A stretch of DNA of 64,000 bases. It comes from Tragulus kanchil. Its lineage: Eukaryota; Chordata; Mammalia; Artiodactyla; Tragulidae. Position numbers and translations under genes: made by a program. This document shows, piece after piece, positions 35,292 through 47,584 of this stretch. Where the stretch lies: positions 38,555,874-38,619,873 of the forward strand of contig JAIOJX010000003.1 in NCBI GenBank assembly GCA_022376925.1, given 5' to 3'. The notes beneath the pieces are model-generated. The model saw only the letters and a list, made by a program, of their open reading frames with translations, was not told where the DNA came from and made no database searches. How positions within the stretch are numbered: the stretch's first letter is position 1; each line of letters opens with the position of its first letter.

Positions 35292-35765
35292 GGAAAAAGT
35301 TTTATCAGTGCTTTCTGTACCACATTTTAGATATTTAAGCTCTTTTTAATGTTTTCCACTATGAAGAGGTTTGGGCATACCTTTTCCCCCATGCCCACCA
35401 ACAAAGGAAACAAGGGTTTCCTTTTCTCCAGATCCTCACCCACAGTTGTTTCTTCATTGCCTTTTTGATAAAAAACCATTCTGATAAATGTGAGTTGACA
35501 GCTTACTGCAATTTGCATTTTCATTATGTTGAGCATCTGTTCATGTCTCTTGGTCACTGTGCAATTTCTTTGGAAAAATGTCTATTCAGGTCCTCTGTCC
35601 ATGTTTTCATCGAGTTGTCTGCTTATTGGATGTTGAGTTGTGATATTGGGTGAGTTTGTAAATTAATTCTTAGGTAATTATGCACTCCGATACTATTAAC
35701 TGAGTGACTCTATTCTCTCATATGTCCTTTTTTTATGTCCTTTTTCTTAAAAAAAAGATTTTTTT

Positions 35766-36013
35766 TTTTGCCTCTAGGTCATCATTTATTTTTCATTCAT
35801 CTTTATTCTCTGCCATATGTGGACCTCCCATCACAGTAGCCTCTCTCGTTGCAGAGCACCAGCTCTGGGCACATGTGCTCCAGAGTGCTGGCTCGTTATC
35901 AGACACACAGGCCCAGCCATTCCTCCACATGTGGGATCTTCCCAGGCCAGGGATCGATCTTGTGCCCCTTGCACTGCAAGGCGGACTCTATCCACTGAAC
36001 CACCAGGGAAGCC
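35766..36013 (-). mobile_element. tRNA-Glu SINE
   Basis: Complete minus-strand element. Target duplications TCTCATATGTCCTTT (35716-35730) and TCTCATATGCCCTTT (36015-36029) differ by one base. Confidence 0.9.
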
Positions 36014-38730
36014 TTCTCATATGCCCTTTATCACAGACTTCCTACGCATAAGAATTTATTTGGGGCCTTGCTATGACATTAATATGTACAGTTATAAAGC
36101 AATCCATAACTTTTTAATTACTATGCTTTCCCAAGTCTGTCATTTGTTCTAATATTGGCAGTTTCATTCCACAGAAATTTTTAGTTCTAGAATTTTTCCT
36201 ATTCTCATCTGTTTATTCTTCTTAATGTTAAAATACTATTTATTCTAATAAAAGTCTGACTAGAATTAACACGGATATTGGCCTAAAATTATAAATCAAT
36301 TGACATCGATTACACTATACAGGAATATCATTTATTATTTTGTTTCTCAAATAATACAGTTTACCATTAAATTTTCAACATACAAATTAAAAGGCTCACA
36401 CTCCTCTCAACCATAAACCATGTTTTAAGCCTTTTCACTATTGCCTTTATTCCTTAGATCTCATTTGACTTTCTGATCGATGATTGTAAAAATTCTAGAG
36501 AATAAGTCTCTCATATAAGGGAATTATTCCACTTTTAACTGATGTGATATAATGACATGCTTGTACCTTTTGCAATATTCAATTCCCTTTCATAATACTT
36601 CTCATTGCGCTGACCGGAATTCCTATACTTTCACCATTTCCTGGCAAACACATGGTTTTTTCCATTTACCTACCTGAGAGTTTTTATTGCATCAAAAAAA
36701 CTACTTCAAAATTAACTTCTTTATGGGCTTCCCTGGTGGTCCAGTGGGCAGAGTCTGCCTTGCAGTGAAAGGGGCGCCGGATTGATCCCTGGCCCGGGAA
36801 GATCCCACGTGCCAAGGAGGGGCTGGACGGGTCTGTTTATTTACGAGCCAGCGCTCTGGAGCACATGCGCCCAGAGCCAGTGCTCTGTAAGAAGAGAGGC
36901 CACTGCAATGGGAGACCCACAGAGGCCAAAGAATAAAGATGGATGAAAATAAATAAATGAAGGACCAATAAAAAAAGGGCACAATTAAAAAATATAAATA
37001 ACCTCCTTCTGATCAACTTAAATATAAACTGTTTATATCACATACATTTAGCATACACATTACTCTCATTTATTTTTAGTAGAACACCATTCTCATTTTT
37101 TTCCTCAGAGACCCTAGCACTGAAATGCTATGTGCCTTTCCCCTTGGCAATGTTTACTTAGAATGAGAAAGTCCTACAGATGGTACATGTAATCTTATGA
37201 GACAGGACCAAAGCTTTCTATCTTCAAAGTTGACACCACAATATTTTAAAGACTCATGCAAAATTTGCATTCAGTCTGTATAACATGACCACCTATATTA
37301 TTACAGAAATTAATTTTTAACTGGCATTAAAGTTGGCCATCAACTTAAAAAACTACATTTTAAAAAGAAGATGTTTTGCTACATGCAGATATAAAATTTT
37401 AGAAAAAGTGACTGTGAAGCTTAAAAAGAGAGTATACAGATGGCATCTATAAAATACTGCATGAAGAGAAAGCAGTTCCTCAATTTTTAATTATCATTAT
37501 GAACTTGAACACATGCCTCTTTGCCTACCACTGTGTTATCATATAGTACAGAGTCTTCAAAGTTTGTATTACTACAAGTGAAGAAAAATAGTTCTTATTC
37601 CTTAAACTTTGAATGGCTACAACATGGATCAGGGTCAAGAGGTTGGTGAGCAGGAGAGATGCATGAATACAATTGTCCTCAGGAAATTCAAAACAGAAAG
37701 CGCTCTAAGTAAAACCCTTCACCCTCACAGAGGGGCCTCTGAGTGCTGCACGGAGACCTGCACAGAAGCCAGAAGAACCCTCTGAGGTCACTGTCCTCAA
37801 CAAGTGAACGTCTCCAACTCTAACAAAGGAATGAGAAGTGGCCGGATTCTCCATCTTGTTTGGTGCTTGAAAACAATCACCTGAGTAGCCCATAGCAAAT
37901 TAACAGGAGTCTTTGTAAATCATTTTTTTCTTCTTCATTTGAATACATCTTCAACAAAATACCATCGTCATTTCAGGAAGACAGTATACGATTCACATAG
38001 CAGGTATAAAGAGAAACAGGACTCCTCAAACTCACTCAAATAAGTGAATGTTTACTTGCTCCACTCGTTCCAAGCTGCAAGCCATGAAAAGGGCTGGTTA
38101 CAATGTGAGAAGAGTTGCCTCAGTGATGTGAGCCGTGAGTCCAAAAAGGCATCGTCCGCATGGCTGACTTGGGAATGGAATAAAGACCTGGCATTATTCC
38201 AGAGATGGGAAGTACAGACTGACTAACCAGAGACACACCCAGTAAAATTACCTTCAAATACCTCTTCTTACTTCATAAGGATCATAAAGAATGTTTTCAT
38301 TTAAATATTTCCAAGATTGCTATCACGAGATGAGTAACTATGAAATTACTCATATTCCTAGCTGGATATGTCCCAACAAAACATATTCAGAGAAGAGAAA
38401 TAATTCTACAGAGCCACAGAGCAAGACAGGATCGCGGACATTTTTAAGTATCTAGGAAGGGAGTTTTCATAAACCCTAACAAACACTGAAGAGATGAGAC
38501 AGATGAATGAATACTATGAATAAAATTCATAGAAAATTATAACAAGGGGCTGAAATCACTCCTGTCAATTCTCTTACTAATTAGAAAAAAACCCAAATTA
38601 GCTTCTGTTCCCATTTCACTGTTTCATAAAGGCAAGAGAGATTACATGTCAAAGGTATACAGTAAAACAATTACCATAACGGACTTTAATCAGGAAGTGT
38701 CCTTTAGCCCTCCACTGACTAGATCCCACA
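36014..38730. other. LMO7 intron, mostly unassigned
   Basis: Apart from the SINE at 36725-36996, I see AT-rich intronic sequence without coding potential, RNA gene or recognisable element. Confidence 0.6.
36725..36996 (+). mobile_element. tRNA-Glu SINE
   Basis: Complete head and body, ending GAAGGACCAATAAAAAAAGG. Flanking duplications are weak (AATTAACTTCTTT and AAATAACCTCCTT). Confidence 0.85.
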
Positions 38731-38734
38731 TGTG

Positions 38735-38960
38735 GGTGTGTGCTAAGTTGCTTCAGTCATGCTTGACTCTTTGTCAGCCCTTAGGGACTGTGCCTGCCAG
38801 GCTCCTCAGTCCATGGGATTCTCCAGGCAAGAATATTGGAGTCGGCTACTATCCCCTCTTCCAGGGGGATCTTCCCAGGCCAGGGGTTGAACATGTGTCT
38901 CTTAACATCTCCTGCATTGGCAGGTGGGTTCTTTACCACTAGTGCCACCTGTGGGAAGTC
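38735..38960 (-). mobile_element. Bov-tA SINE
   Basis: Complete reverse copy with a head at the right end. AGATCCCACA and AGGATCCCACA around it look like the target duplication. Confidence 0.85.
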
Positions 38961-39017
38961 CCAGTAGGATCCCACAGTCAATCAAATGAAACGATACTAA
39001 AATGCTTCACAGAAGAT

Positions 39018-41223
39018 ACTAACTTCAATAGCCAATCAGATTAAAAGGCAATAAATGCCCATAACTGCTCTCATTACTCGAATGTGTATTTGGTCTGAAA
39101 CCTCAGTGCAGAGTTTATACCCAATTTAAACTATCTGAAGTGTCAGTACATTGCCAGTTGAGAAAAAGCTATAATGAGCTCATTTCCTCCAACACTTGCC
39201 TTTGATCTTTCAGAATGCCAGTTCAAACTACTACTAAAGCATAAAAGGCTGCTGACCTTGCTAGTAAAATAACATGAAAACTTTTTAATGGTGAAAATGA
39301 ACTAGGATGCCTAGAGATTTTTAAAAAGCCAAGAAGCATACACTATACTTTGTAAGAATTGGTCATTTTTCTGGCAGTGACCCAAAGAGAAGTCAGCCTT
39401 TTCCTACAGAATATTTTTAAAAATCTGAATTCATCTTTTAAATCATATTTCAGCTAAAACCTGATATCTCAGATGGGTACAATATTCTCAAAGACAGAGA
39501 GCCTATTATATTTTGTTGTTGCTTTGTTGCTAAGTCCTGTCCAACCCCACAGACTGGAACCCACCAGGATCCTCTGTCCATGGCATTCTCCAGGCAAGAA
39601 TACTAGAATGAGTTGCCATTTTCTTCTCCAGGGGGATCTTCCTGACCCAGGGATCAAATCCGAGTCTCCTGTGTCTCCTTCACTGCAGGTAGATTCTTTA
39701 CCTACTGAACCATTTCCTCTCTGGATCTTCCCAATCCAGGGATCAAAACCGAGTCTCCTGCATTGGCAAGCTGATTCTTTACCACGGAGCCAACTGGGAA
39801 GCCCCTACTATATTTCCCATTAATTTCAAAGTCAGGGTTTATAATACCAGGCTTTGGAATAGCAGGTTTTACTGTCCTCTTTGATATCACAACTTTCTGG
39901 CCAATGTGATCAAACAATGATGCTTAATCATCTTGCAGACCAACCAGCTAGGGTTTTCTTTAGTTATAAACTCGCACAGAATATAGTTACTTGGCCTTTT
40001 TCCTTCCAACACTAGGTCTATTAGATGGAAATCTGCTGTATGACTTGGGGAACTCAAACCAGGGCTCTGTGGGGCTTCTCTGGTAGCTCAGTGGTGAAGA
40101 ATACACCTGCCAGTGCAGGGACTAACTTCAATAGCCAATCAGATTAAAAGGCAATAAATGCCCATAACTGCTCTCATTACTCGAATGTGTATTTGGTCTG
40201 AAACCTCAGTGCAGAGTTTATACCCAATTTAAACTATCTGAAGTGTCAGTACATTGCCAGTTGAGAAAAAGCTATAATGAGCTCATTTCCTCCAACACTT
40301 GCCTTTGATCTTTCAGAATGCCAGTTCAAACTACTACTAAAGCATAAAAGGCTGCTGACCTTGCTAGTAAAATAACATGAAAACTTTTTAATGGTGAAAA
40401 TGAACTAGGATGCCTAGAGATTTTTAAAAAGCCAAGAAGCATACACTATACTTTGTAAGAATTGGTCATTTTTCTGGCAGTGACCCAAAGAGAAGTCAGC
40501 CTTTTCCTACAGAATATTTTTAAAAATCTGAATTCATCTTTTAAATCATATTTCAGCTAAAACCTGATATCTCAGATGGGTACAATATTCTCAAAGACAG
40601 AGAGCCTATTATATTTTGTTGTTGCTTTGTTGCTAAGTCCTGTCCAACCCCACAGACTGGAACCCACCAGGATCCTCTGTCCATGGCATTCTCCAGGCAA
40701 GAATACTAGAATGAGTTGCCATTTTCTTCTCCAGGGGGATCTTCCTGACCCAGGGATCAAATCCGAGTCTCCTGTGTCTCCTTCACTGCAGGTAGATTCT
40801 TTACCTACTGAACCATTTCCTCTCTGGATCTTCCCAATCCAGGGATCAAAACCGAGTCTCCTGCATTGGCAAGCTGATTCTTTACCACGGAGCCAACTGG
40901 GAAGCCCCTACTATATTTCCCATTAATTTCAAAGTCAGGGTTTATAATACCAGGCTTTGGAATAGCAGGTTTTACTGTCCTCTTTGATATCACAACTTTC
41001 TGGCCAATGTGATCAAACAATGATGCTTAATCATCTTGCAGACCAACCAGCTAGGGTTTTCTTTAGTTATAAACTCGCACAGAATATAGTTACTTGGCCT
41101 TTTTCCTTCCAACACTAGGTCTATTAGATGGAAATCTGCTGTATGACTTGGGGAACTCAAACCAGGGCTCTGTGGGGCTTCTCTGGTAGCTCAGTGGTGA
41201 AGAATACACCTGCCAGTGCAGGG
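39018..41223 (+). repeat. Adjacent direct duplication 11 (39018-40120 / 40121-41223)
   Basis: Offset is 1,103 throughout with no spacer, and I saw no difference between the copies. The left copy ends in the middle of a SINE head that continues intact only in the right copy (41173 onward). Confidence 0.95.
39516..39806 (-). mobile_element. Bov-tA variant with two tRNA-like heads
   Basis: After the Bov-A part come two tRNA-like modules in a row. Each has GATCTTCC, then CCAGGGATCAAA, CGAGTCTCCTG and GATTCTTTACC (39636-39710 and 39723-39805). Target duplications CCTATTATATTT and CCTACTATATTT flank the element. The duplicate is at 40619-40909. Confidence 0.8.
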
Positions 41224-41540
41224 GACACGGGTTTGATCCCTGATCCGGGAAGATCCCACATGCTGCGAAGCAACTAAGCCCATGAGCCACAACTATTGAG
41301 CCTGTGCTCTAGAGCCTCAGAGCCGCAATTATGGAGCCTATGTGCCGCAACTATTGAAGCCCGTGTGCCTGAGAGTCCGAGTTCCACAAGAAGTCACCAT
41401 AACAAGAAGCCTGCTCACCTCAACTAGAGAGTAACCCCCACACCCTGCGACTAGAGAAGAGCCTGTGGTAGCAGTGAAAACCCAAAATAGCCAAAAATCA
41501 ATTAATTAATCTAAAAAAAAGAAAGTGTTTTTAAAAAATA
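41173..41540 (+). mobile_element. Long tRNA SINE (CHR-like) with repeated body
   Basis: The head GGGGCTTCTCTGGTAGCTCAG is followed by AAGCAACTAAGCCCATGAGC and serial CAACTATTGA/GCCGCAA units. CAGGGCTCT target duplications lie at 41163-41171 and 41541-41549. Confidence 0.82.
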
Positions 41541-41544
41541 CAGG

Positions 41545-41700
41545 GCTCTATAACAACCTAGAGGGGTGGGATGGGGAGGGAATGGGAAGGAGATTTAAGG
41601 GTGGGAGGGACGTTTATATACCTCTGACTGATTCATGTTGATGTTTGGCAGAAACCAACAAAATTTTGTAAAGCAATTATCCTTCAATTAAAAAATGAAT
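41545..41700 (+). mobile_element. L1 3' UTR end
   Basis: GGGTGGGATGGGGAGGGAAT, then AAGCAATTATCCTTCAATTA, is a ruminant L1 3' end. Confidence 0.75.
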
Positions 41701-41889
41701 TAATTTTAAAAAATGCTATTATTAACCAGGGTTATAAACAATGCAACTCACATTAAGAGGTTTTTATATATATATATAAATATCATGTAGTACTTTGGGA
41801 TCCCATCATAAACTCAAATTGCTAATTCCCATAGTTTTTACTTCCACTATTTTGGGGAAATATTCATTTAAAGAATGTTTTATTTTCAA

Positions 41890-42066
41890 TCACTCAGTCC
41901 TGTCTGACCCTTTGTGACCCACGGACAAGCCATGGAATCTTCCAGGGAAGAGCACTGGAGTGGGTTGCTAGTCCCTCCTGCAGGAGATCTTCCCAACCCA
42001 GGAGTCTAATTAGAGTCTCCTGCATTGCAGGCAGATTCTTTTCCAGCTGAGCTACAAGGTAAGCCC
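41890..42066 (-). mobile_element. Bov-tA SINE
   Basis: Complete reverse copy with target duplications CATTTAAAGAAT at 41865-41876 and 42067-42078. Confidence 0.9.
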
Positions 42067-42215
42067 CATTTAAAGAATACTGGGTGCTAAGTAGATTCGA
42101 CTTATTTGTTAAGGCACAGGACCCCAAACTGATAGCATTTCAATCAGGAAACAACGTAAGAATGAACTTCTGGAAGTTGTGGATTTAAATGACATTTTTT
42201 AAAAACCAATATATT

Positions 42216-42459
42216 GGGCTTCCCTGGCGGTCCAGGTGCAAGGAGTCCGCCTTGCAGTACAAGGGGCACCGGTTCAATCCCCGGTCTGGGAAGCTCCCAC
42301 GTGCTGTGGAGCAACTGGACTGGTGTATTCAATTAGGAGCTAAAGCGCATGCTCCCAGAGCTGGTGCTCTGCGGTGAGAGAGGCCACTGCAATCGGAGGC
42401 CCACACAGGCCAAAGAATAAAAGGATGGATGAAAATTAATATAAATAAAAAGAAAAAAA
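42216..42459 (+). mobile_element. tRNA-Glu SINE
   Basis: Complete, with CCAATATATT before and ACAATGTATC after as a diverged target duplication. The second copy at 43313-43540 lacks the first seven bases because the duplication join cuts it. Confidence 0.85.
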
Positions 42460-44394
42460 AAACAATGTATCTCTCAAGAGGCCTCCAAAGGACTGCCGTG
42501 GCCATGAAGGTAGAGCCTATATATTTAATTTACCATGCTGGTTGTCATCAAAACAGTTCGCTTTTTATCGACTCTGAATTTCCTCACTGGAGACAATATA
42601 TTCAAATTGGGTATCGTTTTCAGAAATCGCCTCAAGTCATTCAGAGCCCAGGCTGGTACATAAATTGCATTTTAAGTAAAATAATGGTAAGTATGTTTCA
42701 TGACCCAGTTCTGGAAAACGATGCCCCCAAAAGGGAGATCACTGAAAGCATTCCAAGTAGTAGTTCGTCGTTGGAACTCTATAACCACAATGTGACTTCT
42801 TTGGAAAGGTCACCCATTGGGGCTGTTAGACATGTGCCCATAAGCCTACGAACAACTCTGTGCTCCACAGGTCTGCCTCCTACATAAACCCCACTACCTC
42901 CAATCCTGACATACAGGGCTTACAATTAACACCAAAGCTATTTTCCAGCAAGCTTCTAAATAGTCTATACTCACAGCTAAGGTTTCAGATCACATGTGTC
43001 TAATAATCATTTATTTCCCTCCAGCTTCCGAACACATCAGTATATACATATAATTTGCAAACTAAGATAACGTAACTTCCTTTGAATGATCAGTTGAGCT
43101 GACCACATAGCCAACCAAGATTAAACACTATGTGGCAACAACAACTCTGAATGTAGCATCAGAAAAGGAAAAGAAAACATGCCTTAAACTTTCCTTGCAG
43201 CCCTGTTCATATAGCTGCGCTACTATGTATGAGGTAGAATCGTACAGAGTGGACGTATGGTTCAACTGAATAACACTCCTCTAAGACAAAGGGATGTGAA
43301 CACCTACCAATTCCTGGCGGTCCAGGTGCAAGGAGTCCGCCTTGCAGTACAAGGCACCGGTTCAATCCCGGTCTGGGAAGCTCCCACGTGCTGTGGAGCA
43401 ACTGGACTGGTGTATTCAATTAGGAGCTAAAGCGCATGCTCCCAGAGCTGGTGCTCTGCGGTGAGAGAGGCCACTGCAATCGGAGGCCCACACAGGCCAA
43501 AGAATAAAAGGATGGATGAAAATTAATATAAATAAAAAGAAAAAAAACAATGTATCTCTCAAGAGGCCTCCAAAGGACTGCCGTGGCCATGAAGGTAGAG
43601 CCTATATATTTAATTTACCATGCTGGTTGTCATCAAAACAGTTCGCTTTTTATCGACTCTGAATTTCCTCACTGGAGACAATATATTCAAATTGGGTATC
43701 GTTTTCAGAAATCGCCTCAAGTCATTCAGAGCCCAGGCTGGTACATAAATTGCATTTTAAGTAAAATAATGGTAAGTATGTTTCATGACCCAGTTCTGGA
43801 AAACGATGCCCCAAAAGGGAGATCACTGAAAGCATTCCAAGTAGTAGTTCGTCGTTGGAACTCTATAACCACAATGTGACTTCTTTGGAAAGGTCACCCA
43901 TTGGGGCTGTTAGACATGTGCCCATAAGCCTACGAACAACTCTGTGCTCCACAGGTCTGCCTCCTACATAAACCCCACTACCTCCAATCCTGACATACAG
44001 GGCTTACAATTAACACCAAAGCTATTTTCCAGCAAGCTTCTAAATAGTCTATACTCACAGCTAAGGTTTCAGATCACATGTGTCTAATAATCATTTATTT
44101 CCCTCCAGCTTCCGAACACATCAGTATATACATATAATTTGCAAACTAAGATAACGTAACTTCCTTTGAATGATCAGTTGAGCTGACCACATAGCCAACC
44201 AAGATTAAACACTATGTGGCAACAACAACTCTGAATGTAGCATCAGAAAAGGAAAAGAAAACATGCCTTAAACTTTCCTTGCAGCCCTGTTCATATAGCT
44301 GCGCTACTATGTATGAGGTAGAATCGTACAGAGTGGACGTATGGTTCAACTGAATAACACTCCTCTAAGACAAAGGGATGTGAACACCTACCAA
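42223..44394 (+). repeat. Adjacent direct duplication 12 (42223-43310 / 43313-44394)
   Basis: Offset falls from 1,090 to about 1,084 because short G, C and A runs are shorter in the right copy (42264, 42280, 42453, 42726). The left edge lies inside the head of the young SINE at 42216, so the right copy of that SINE lacks its first bases. Confidence 0.95.
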
Positions 44395-44490
44395 CAGAGC
44401 AGATGAGACAGAGACTGTTATCTTCATCTACCTAGTAACAGCTTGTATTTACACAATGTTTCATCATTTATAGAAATCTTGATATCATGT

Positions 44491-44572
44491 ATCGGGTTTG
44501 CCTAAAACTTTGTTTGGGTTTTTCTGTAAGATGTTATGGGAAACCCAATGAAACTTTTTGGTCAACCCAGTA
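44491..44572. mobile_element. Mariner-derived MITE
   Basis: An 80-base near-palindrome: ACTTTGTTTGGGTTTTTCTG in the left arm and GAAACTTTTTGGTCAACCCA in the right arm. Copy at 45574-45655. Confidence 0.8.
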
Positions 44573-44605
44573 TTATGGAACTTTGTTAATTAAGCCAATC
44601 AGATG

Positions 44606-44716
44606 CTCTGATCTCCACTTTACAGATGAGAAAATAGGGTTCAGACATGAAGTTACTTGTTTAATGTCCAAAAGCATGAAGCAAGGAACCAAATCTAAGC
44701 CACCTAACTCCTGACC
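44606..44716 (-). mobile_element. MIR fragment
   Basis: CACTTTACAGATGAGAAAAT and the following AAGTTACTTGTTTAATGTCC match the reverse MIR core. Copy at 45689-45799. Confidence 0.7.
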
Positions 44717-46650
44717 CTTGCTGTAAACAACCTTCCTTGAAAAGGCTAAGTGAAATCATCTAATTATGAGCACAAACACTCCCAGGGCTTGCCTGTGGAC
44801 ACATTCCATAAATACTCCTGTCATAAGTGTCCAGGTTGGAATACTTAAGTGCTTTCAAAAATGTGAGTACGTACTCAAATACATTCTTATACTTTATTTG
44901 CTCATGTCGTCAACCAGCACCGTCACCCAGGACTTCGCCCTTCCGTTCCACAGCCTGGCTGCCCCTGACCCCACCACCTGGCCGACTGGACTCTGCACCC
45001 ACGGGGGGACCAAAGCATTGCCCTAAACAGACACTGTAGGCCCCACACCATCAATCACGGTGCAAGCCTATGAACCAAAGCCTCAGATGTGATGCTTAAT
45101 AACATCATATTAACTGAATGCCGGGCTGGACCATAACTCAAATTGATTGTAGTAATGTAACGACTCCGTTTAAAAGTTCAAAGGAAAAATTTGCTACAGT
45201 CTACATCTGTTCTACAATCATCACTATTTACTGATGAAGGAAACATGCTATACATTAATTGCCAAACCAGGCAACTCCACACATTAGAATAGTCACAGCA
45301 AGTGAGAGCTGCTGCTATGTGATAAGGCTTTCTCCTCAACCACCCGCCCCTACGGGCCCATCAAGCAATAACAGAATCTTTCTTATTTACTATGTATGAG
45401 GTAGAATCGTACAGAGTGGACGTATGGTTCAACTGAATAACACTCCTCTAAGACAAAGGGATGTGAACACCTACCAACAGAGCAGATGAGACAGAGACTG
45501 TTATCTTCATCTACCTAGTAACAGCTTGTATTTACACAATGTTTCATCATTTATAGAAATCTTGATATCATGTATCGGGTTTGCCTAAAACTTTGTTTGG
45601 GTTTTTCTGTAAGATGTTATGGGAAACCCAATGAAACTTTTTGGTCAACCCAGTATTATGGAACTTTGTTAATTAAGCCAATCAGATGCTCTGATCTCCA
45701 CTTTACAGATGAGAAAATAGGGTTCAGACATGAAGTTACTTGTTTAATGTCCAAAAGCATGAAGCAAGGAACCAAATCTAAGCCACCTAACTCCTGACCC
45801 TTGCTGTAAACAACCTTCCTTGAAAAGGCTAAGTGAAATCATCTAATTATGAGCACAAACACTCCCAGGGCTTGCCTGTGGACACATTCCATAAATACTC
45901 CTGTCATAAGTGTCCAGGTTGGAATACTTAAGTGCTTTCAAAAATGTGAGTACGTACTCAAATACATTCTTATACTTTATTTGCTCATGTCGTCAACCAG
46001 CACCGTCACCCAGGACTTCGCCCTTCCGTTCCACAGCCTGGCTGCCCCTGACCCCACCACCTGGCCGACTGGACTCTGCACCCACGGGGGGACCAAAGCA
46101 TTGCCCTAAACAGACACTGTAGGCCCCACACCATCAATCACGGTGCAAGCCTATGAACCAAAGCCTCAGATGTGATGCTTAATAACATCATATTAACTGA
46201 ATGCCGGGCTGGACCATAACTCAAATTGATTGTAGTAATGTAACGACTCCGTTTAAAAGTTCAAAGGAAAAATTTGCTACAGTCTACATCTGTTCTACAA
46301 TCATCACTATTTACTGATGAAGGAAACATGCTATACATTAATTGCCAAACCAGGCAACTCCACACATTAGAATAGTCACAGCAAGTGAGAGCTGCTGCTA
46401 TGTGATAAGGCTTTCTCCTCAACCACCCGCCCCTACGGGCCCATCAAGCAATAACAGAATCTTTCTTATTTACTAATTTAAAATAATATATATTTCACCA
46501 ATGCTATCTTTAGATACGGAGACCGATAACCCCTTCCTACTGGCAGGTACTGTGAGGGTGTCAGTTTGCAGGGATCAAATCTCACCTGTTACCAGGAAAA
46601 CATATCAGTGACTACGTGGCCACAGACGAGGGAAGAAGACACCTCAGAGC

Positions 46651-46700
46651 ACGTGTGTGCGCGCACGCACACACACACACACACACACACAGACACACAC
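46651..46700 (+). repeat. (AC)n microsatellite
   Basis: GTGTGTGCGCGCACGCAC leads into about 15 AC units with one AGAC break. It lies 60 bases from the LMO7 exon, on its intronic donor side. Confidence 0.95.
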
Positions 46701-46761
46701 CTTCCCCCAACACAGATACCTCTGCTTTTGAATTATTTTGAAAATGCTTTTAAGTACTTAC

Positions 46762-46832
46762 TCACACAACAGAACACCGTTCTCTAGAGAGGCTCGAAAA
46801 TCCTTTGTTTCAAAATTCTTCTCTGTTACTGC
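46762..46832 (-). CDS. LMO7: LMO7 exon, first half of CH-domain start (71 nt)
   Basis: Read on the minus strand, a pyrimidine-rich tract ending in CAG at 46833-46834 precedes a 71-nt exon, followed by the donor GTAAGTAC at 46754-46761. The exon opens on a codon boundary and reads AVTEKNFETKDF, RASLENGVLLC, then two bases of an Asp codon (phase 2). This matches my recollection of the N-terminal calponin-homology domain of LMO7. The paralogue LIMCH1 differs here. The LMO7 protein binds actin and works at cell-cell junctions and the nuclear envelope, with a CH domain, a PDZ domain and a C-terminal LIM domain. The next exon at 28095-28164 supplies the last base of the Asp codon. This exon is in single copy, between duplicated blocks. 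The frame is open and no residue looks damaged. Identification is from memory of the family, not from a search. Confidence 0.88.
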
Positions 46833-47584
46833 CTGAAAGACAGATTTGGATATTAATTCTCTCTTTATCAAGAGTAAATACACAAGTCAAATTCAGTATC
46901 AGATTAATTAATATACACCCAATGCCATACTTAAAGAATATACAGATATCATCAAAAGCTGTTCCATGTAGGAAATTATACATGCAGTTCTATGTTACAA
47001 AGAGAGCAGTGGAACACTTCAGTATAAACAAATATAAACAGAAAAAAAGCCCACAGTGAGTGTTCTCTATAATGTAACCATTTTATCAAGGATAAAGAAA
47101 ACCTAGAAGCTTTATTTTAGCATATTTTCTATTTAAAAAAAAAAAAACCTATGAGCAAGATACCCAGCTCAGGGCAAATAAAGCCAGACTAGGGTATAAA
47201 CTTGAAATATCAACTATATACGCACATCATTGATCTCAATTTGACCCTTAAATTCTTCAAGTTCCATTACAAAACTGAATAGCAGAGGGTGTGACTCTCC
47301 TTAAACATCCTCATGAAATGTCCCTGATTTACATAAAGAACTATGTACTAAGAATAATGAAATCCTGACACTGACACACAAAAGACAGAGAGGGAAGGTG
47401 GTACATAGTTTAAACAGACAAGTCCCCACTTCTGGCTCTTACAAATGAATGGCCACCATCAATGTTCTTAGTGAAACTGCTGATAAAAAAAAAAAAAAAA
47501 AAAAAAACATCTATCAATTCTACCTTTCTCTGTCTTTTGAGGGTAAGAGTTTGGGAGGAAAGGGGATACCTTAGGGTAATTAAT

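Larger units (their letters stand above)
34410..35861 (+). repeat. Adjacent direct duplication 10, 726-bp unit joined inside a SINE
   Basis: The unit is 726 bases, the only one clearly shorter than about 1 kb. The join lies within a 24-base tract (35136-35159) that is identical in the SINE at 34254-34565 and the SINE at 35766-36013. This is the geometry expected of a homology-driven join between two repeats. Confidence 0.92.
44305..46475 (+). repeat. Adjacent direct duplication 13 (44305-45387 / 45388-46475)
   Basis: Offset is 1,083 with a five-base TACTA microhomology. No internal difference was seen. It overlaps duplication 12, so the 88 bases at 43223-43310 occur three times. Confidence 0.95.
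29256..46761 (-). other. LMO7: LMO7 intron between the two CH exons
   Basis: This is the phase-2 intron joining the exon at 46762-46832 to the exon at 29186-29255 (or, by the other copy, to 28095-28164). It holds about 17.5 kb as printed, inflated by the direct duplications at 29615-31866, 32413-34653, 34410-35861, 39018-41223, 42223-44394 and 44305-46475. It has GT and AG boundaries and contains no other exon I could recognise. Confidence 0.75.

Noticed and set aside
42429..42887. 152-codon plus-strand frame beginning in a SINE tail
   Set aside because: It starts in retroposon sequence, and a one-base indel in the second copy (43808) breaks the frame; no known domain.
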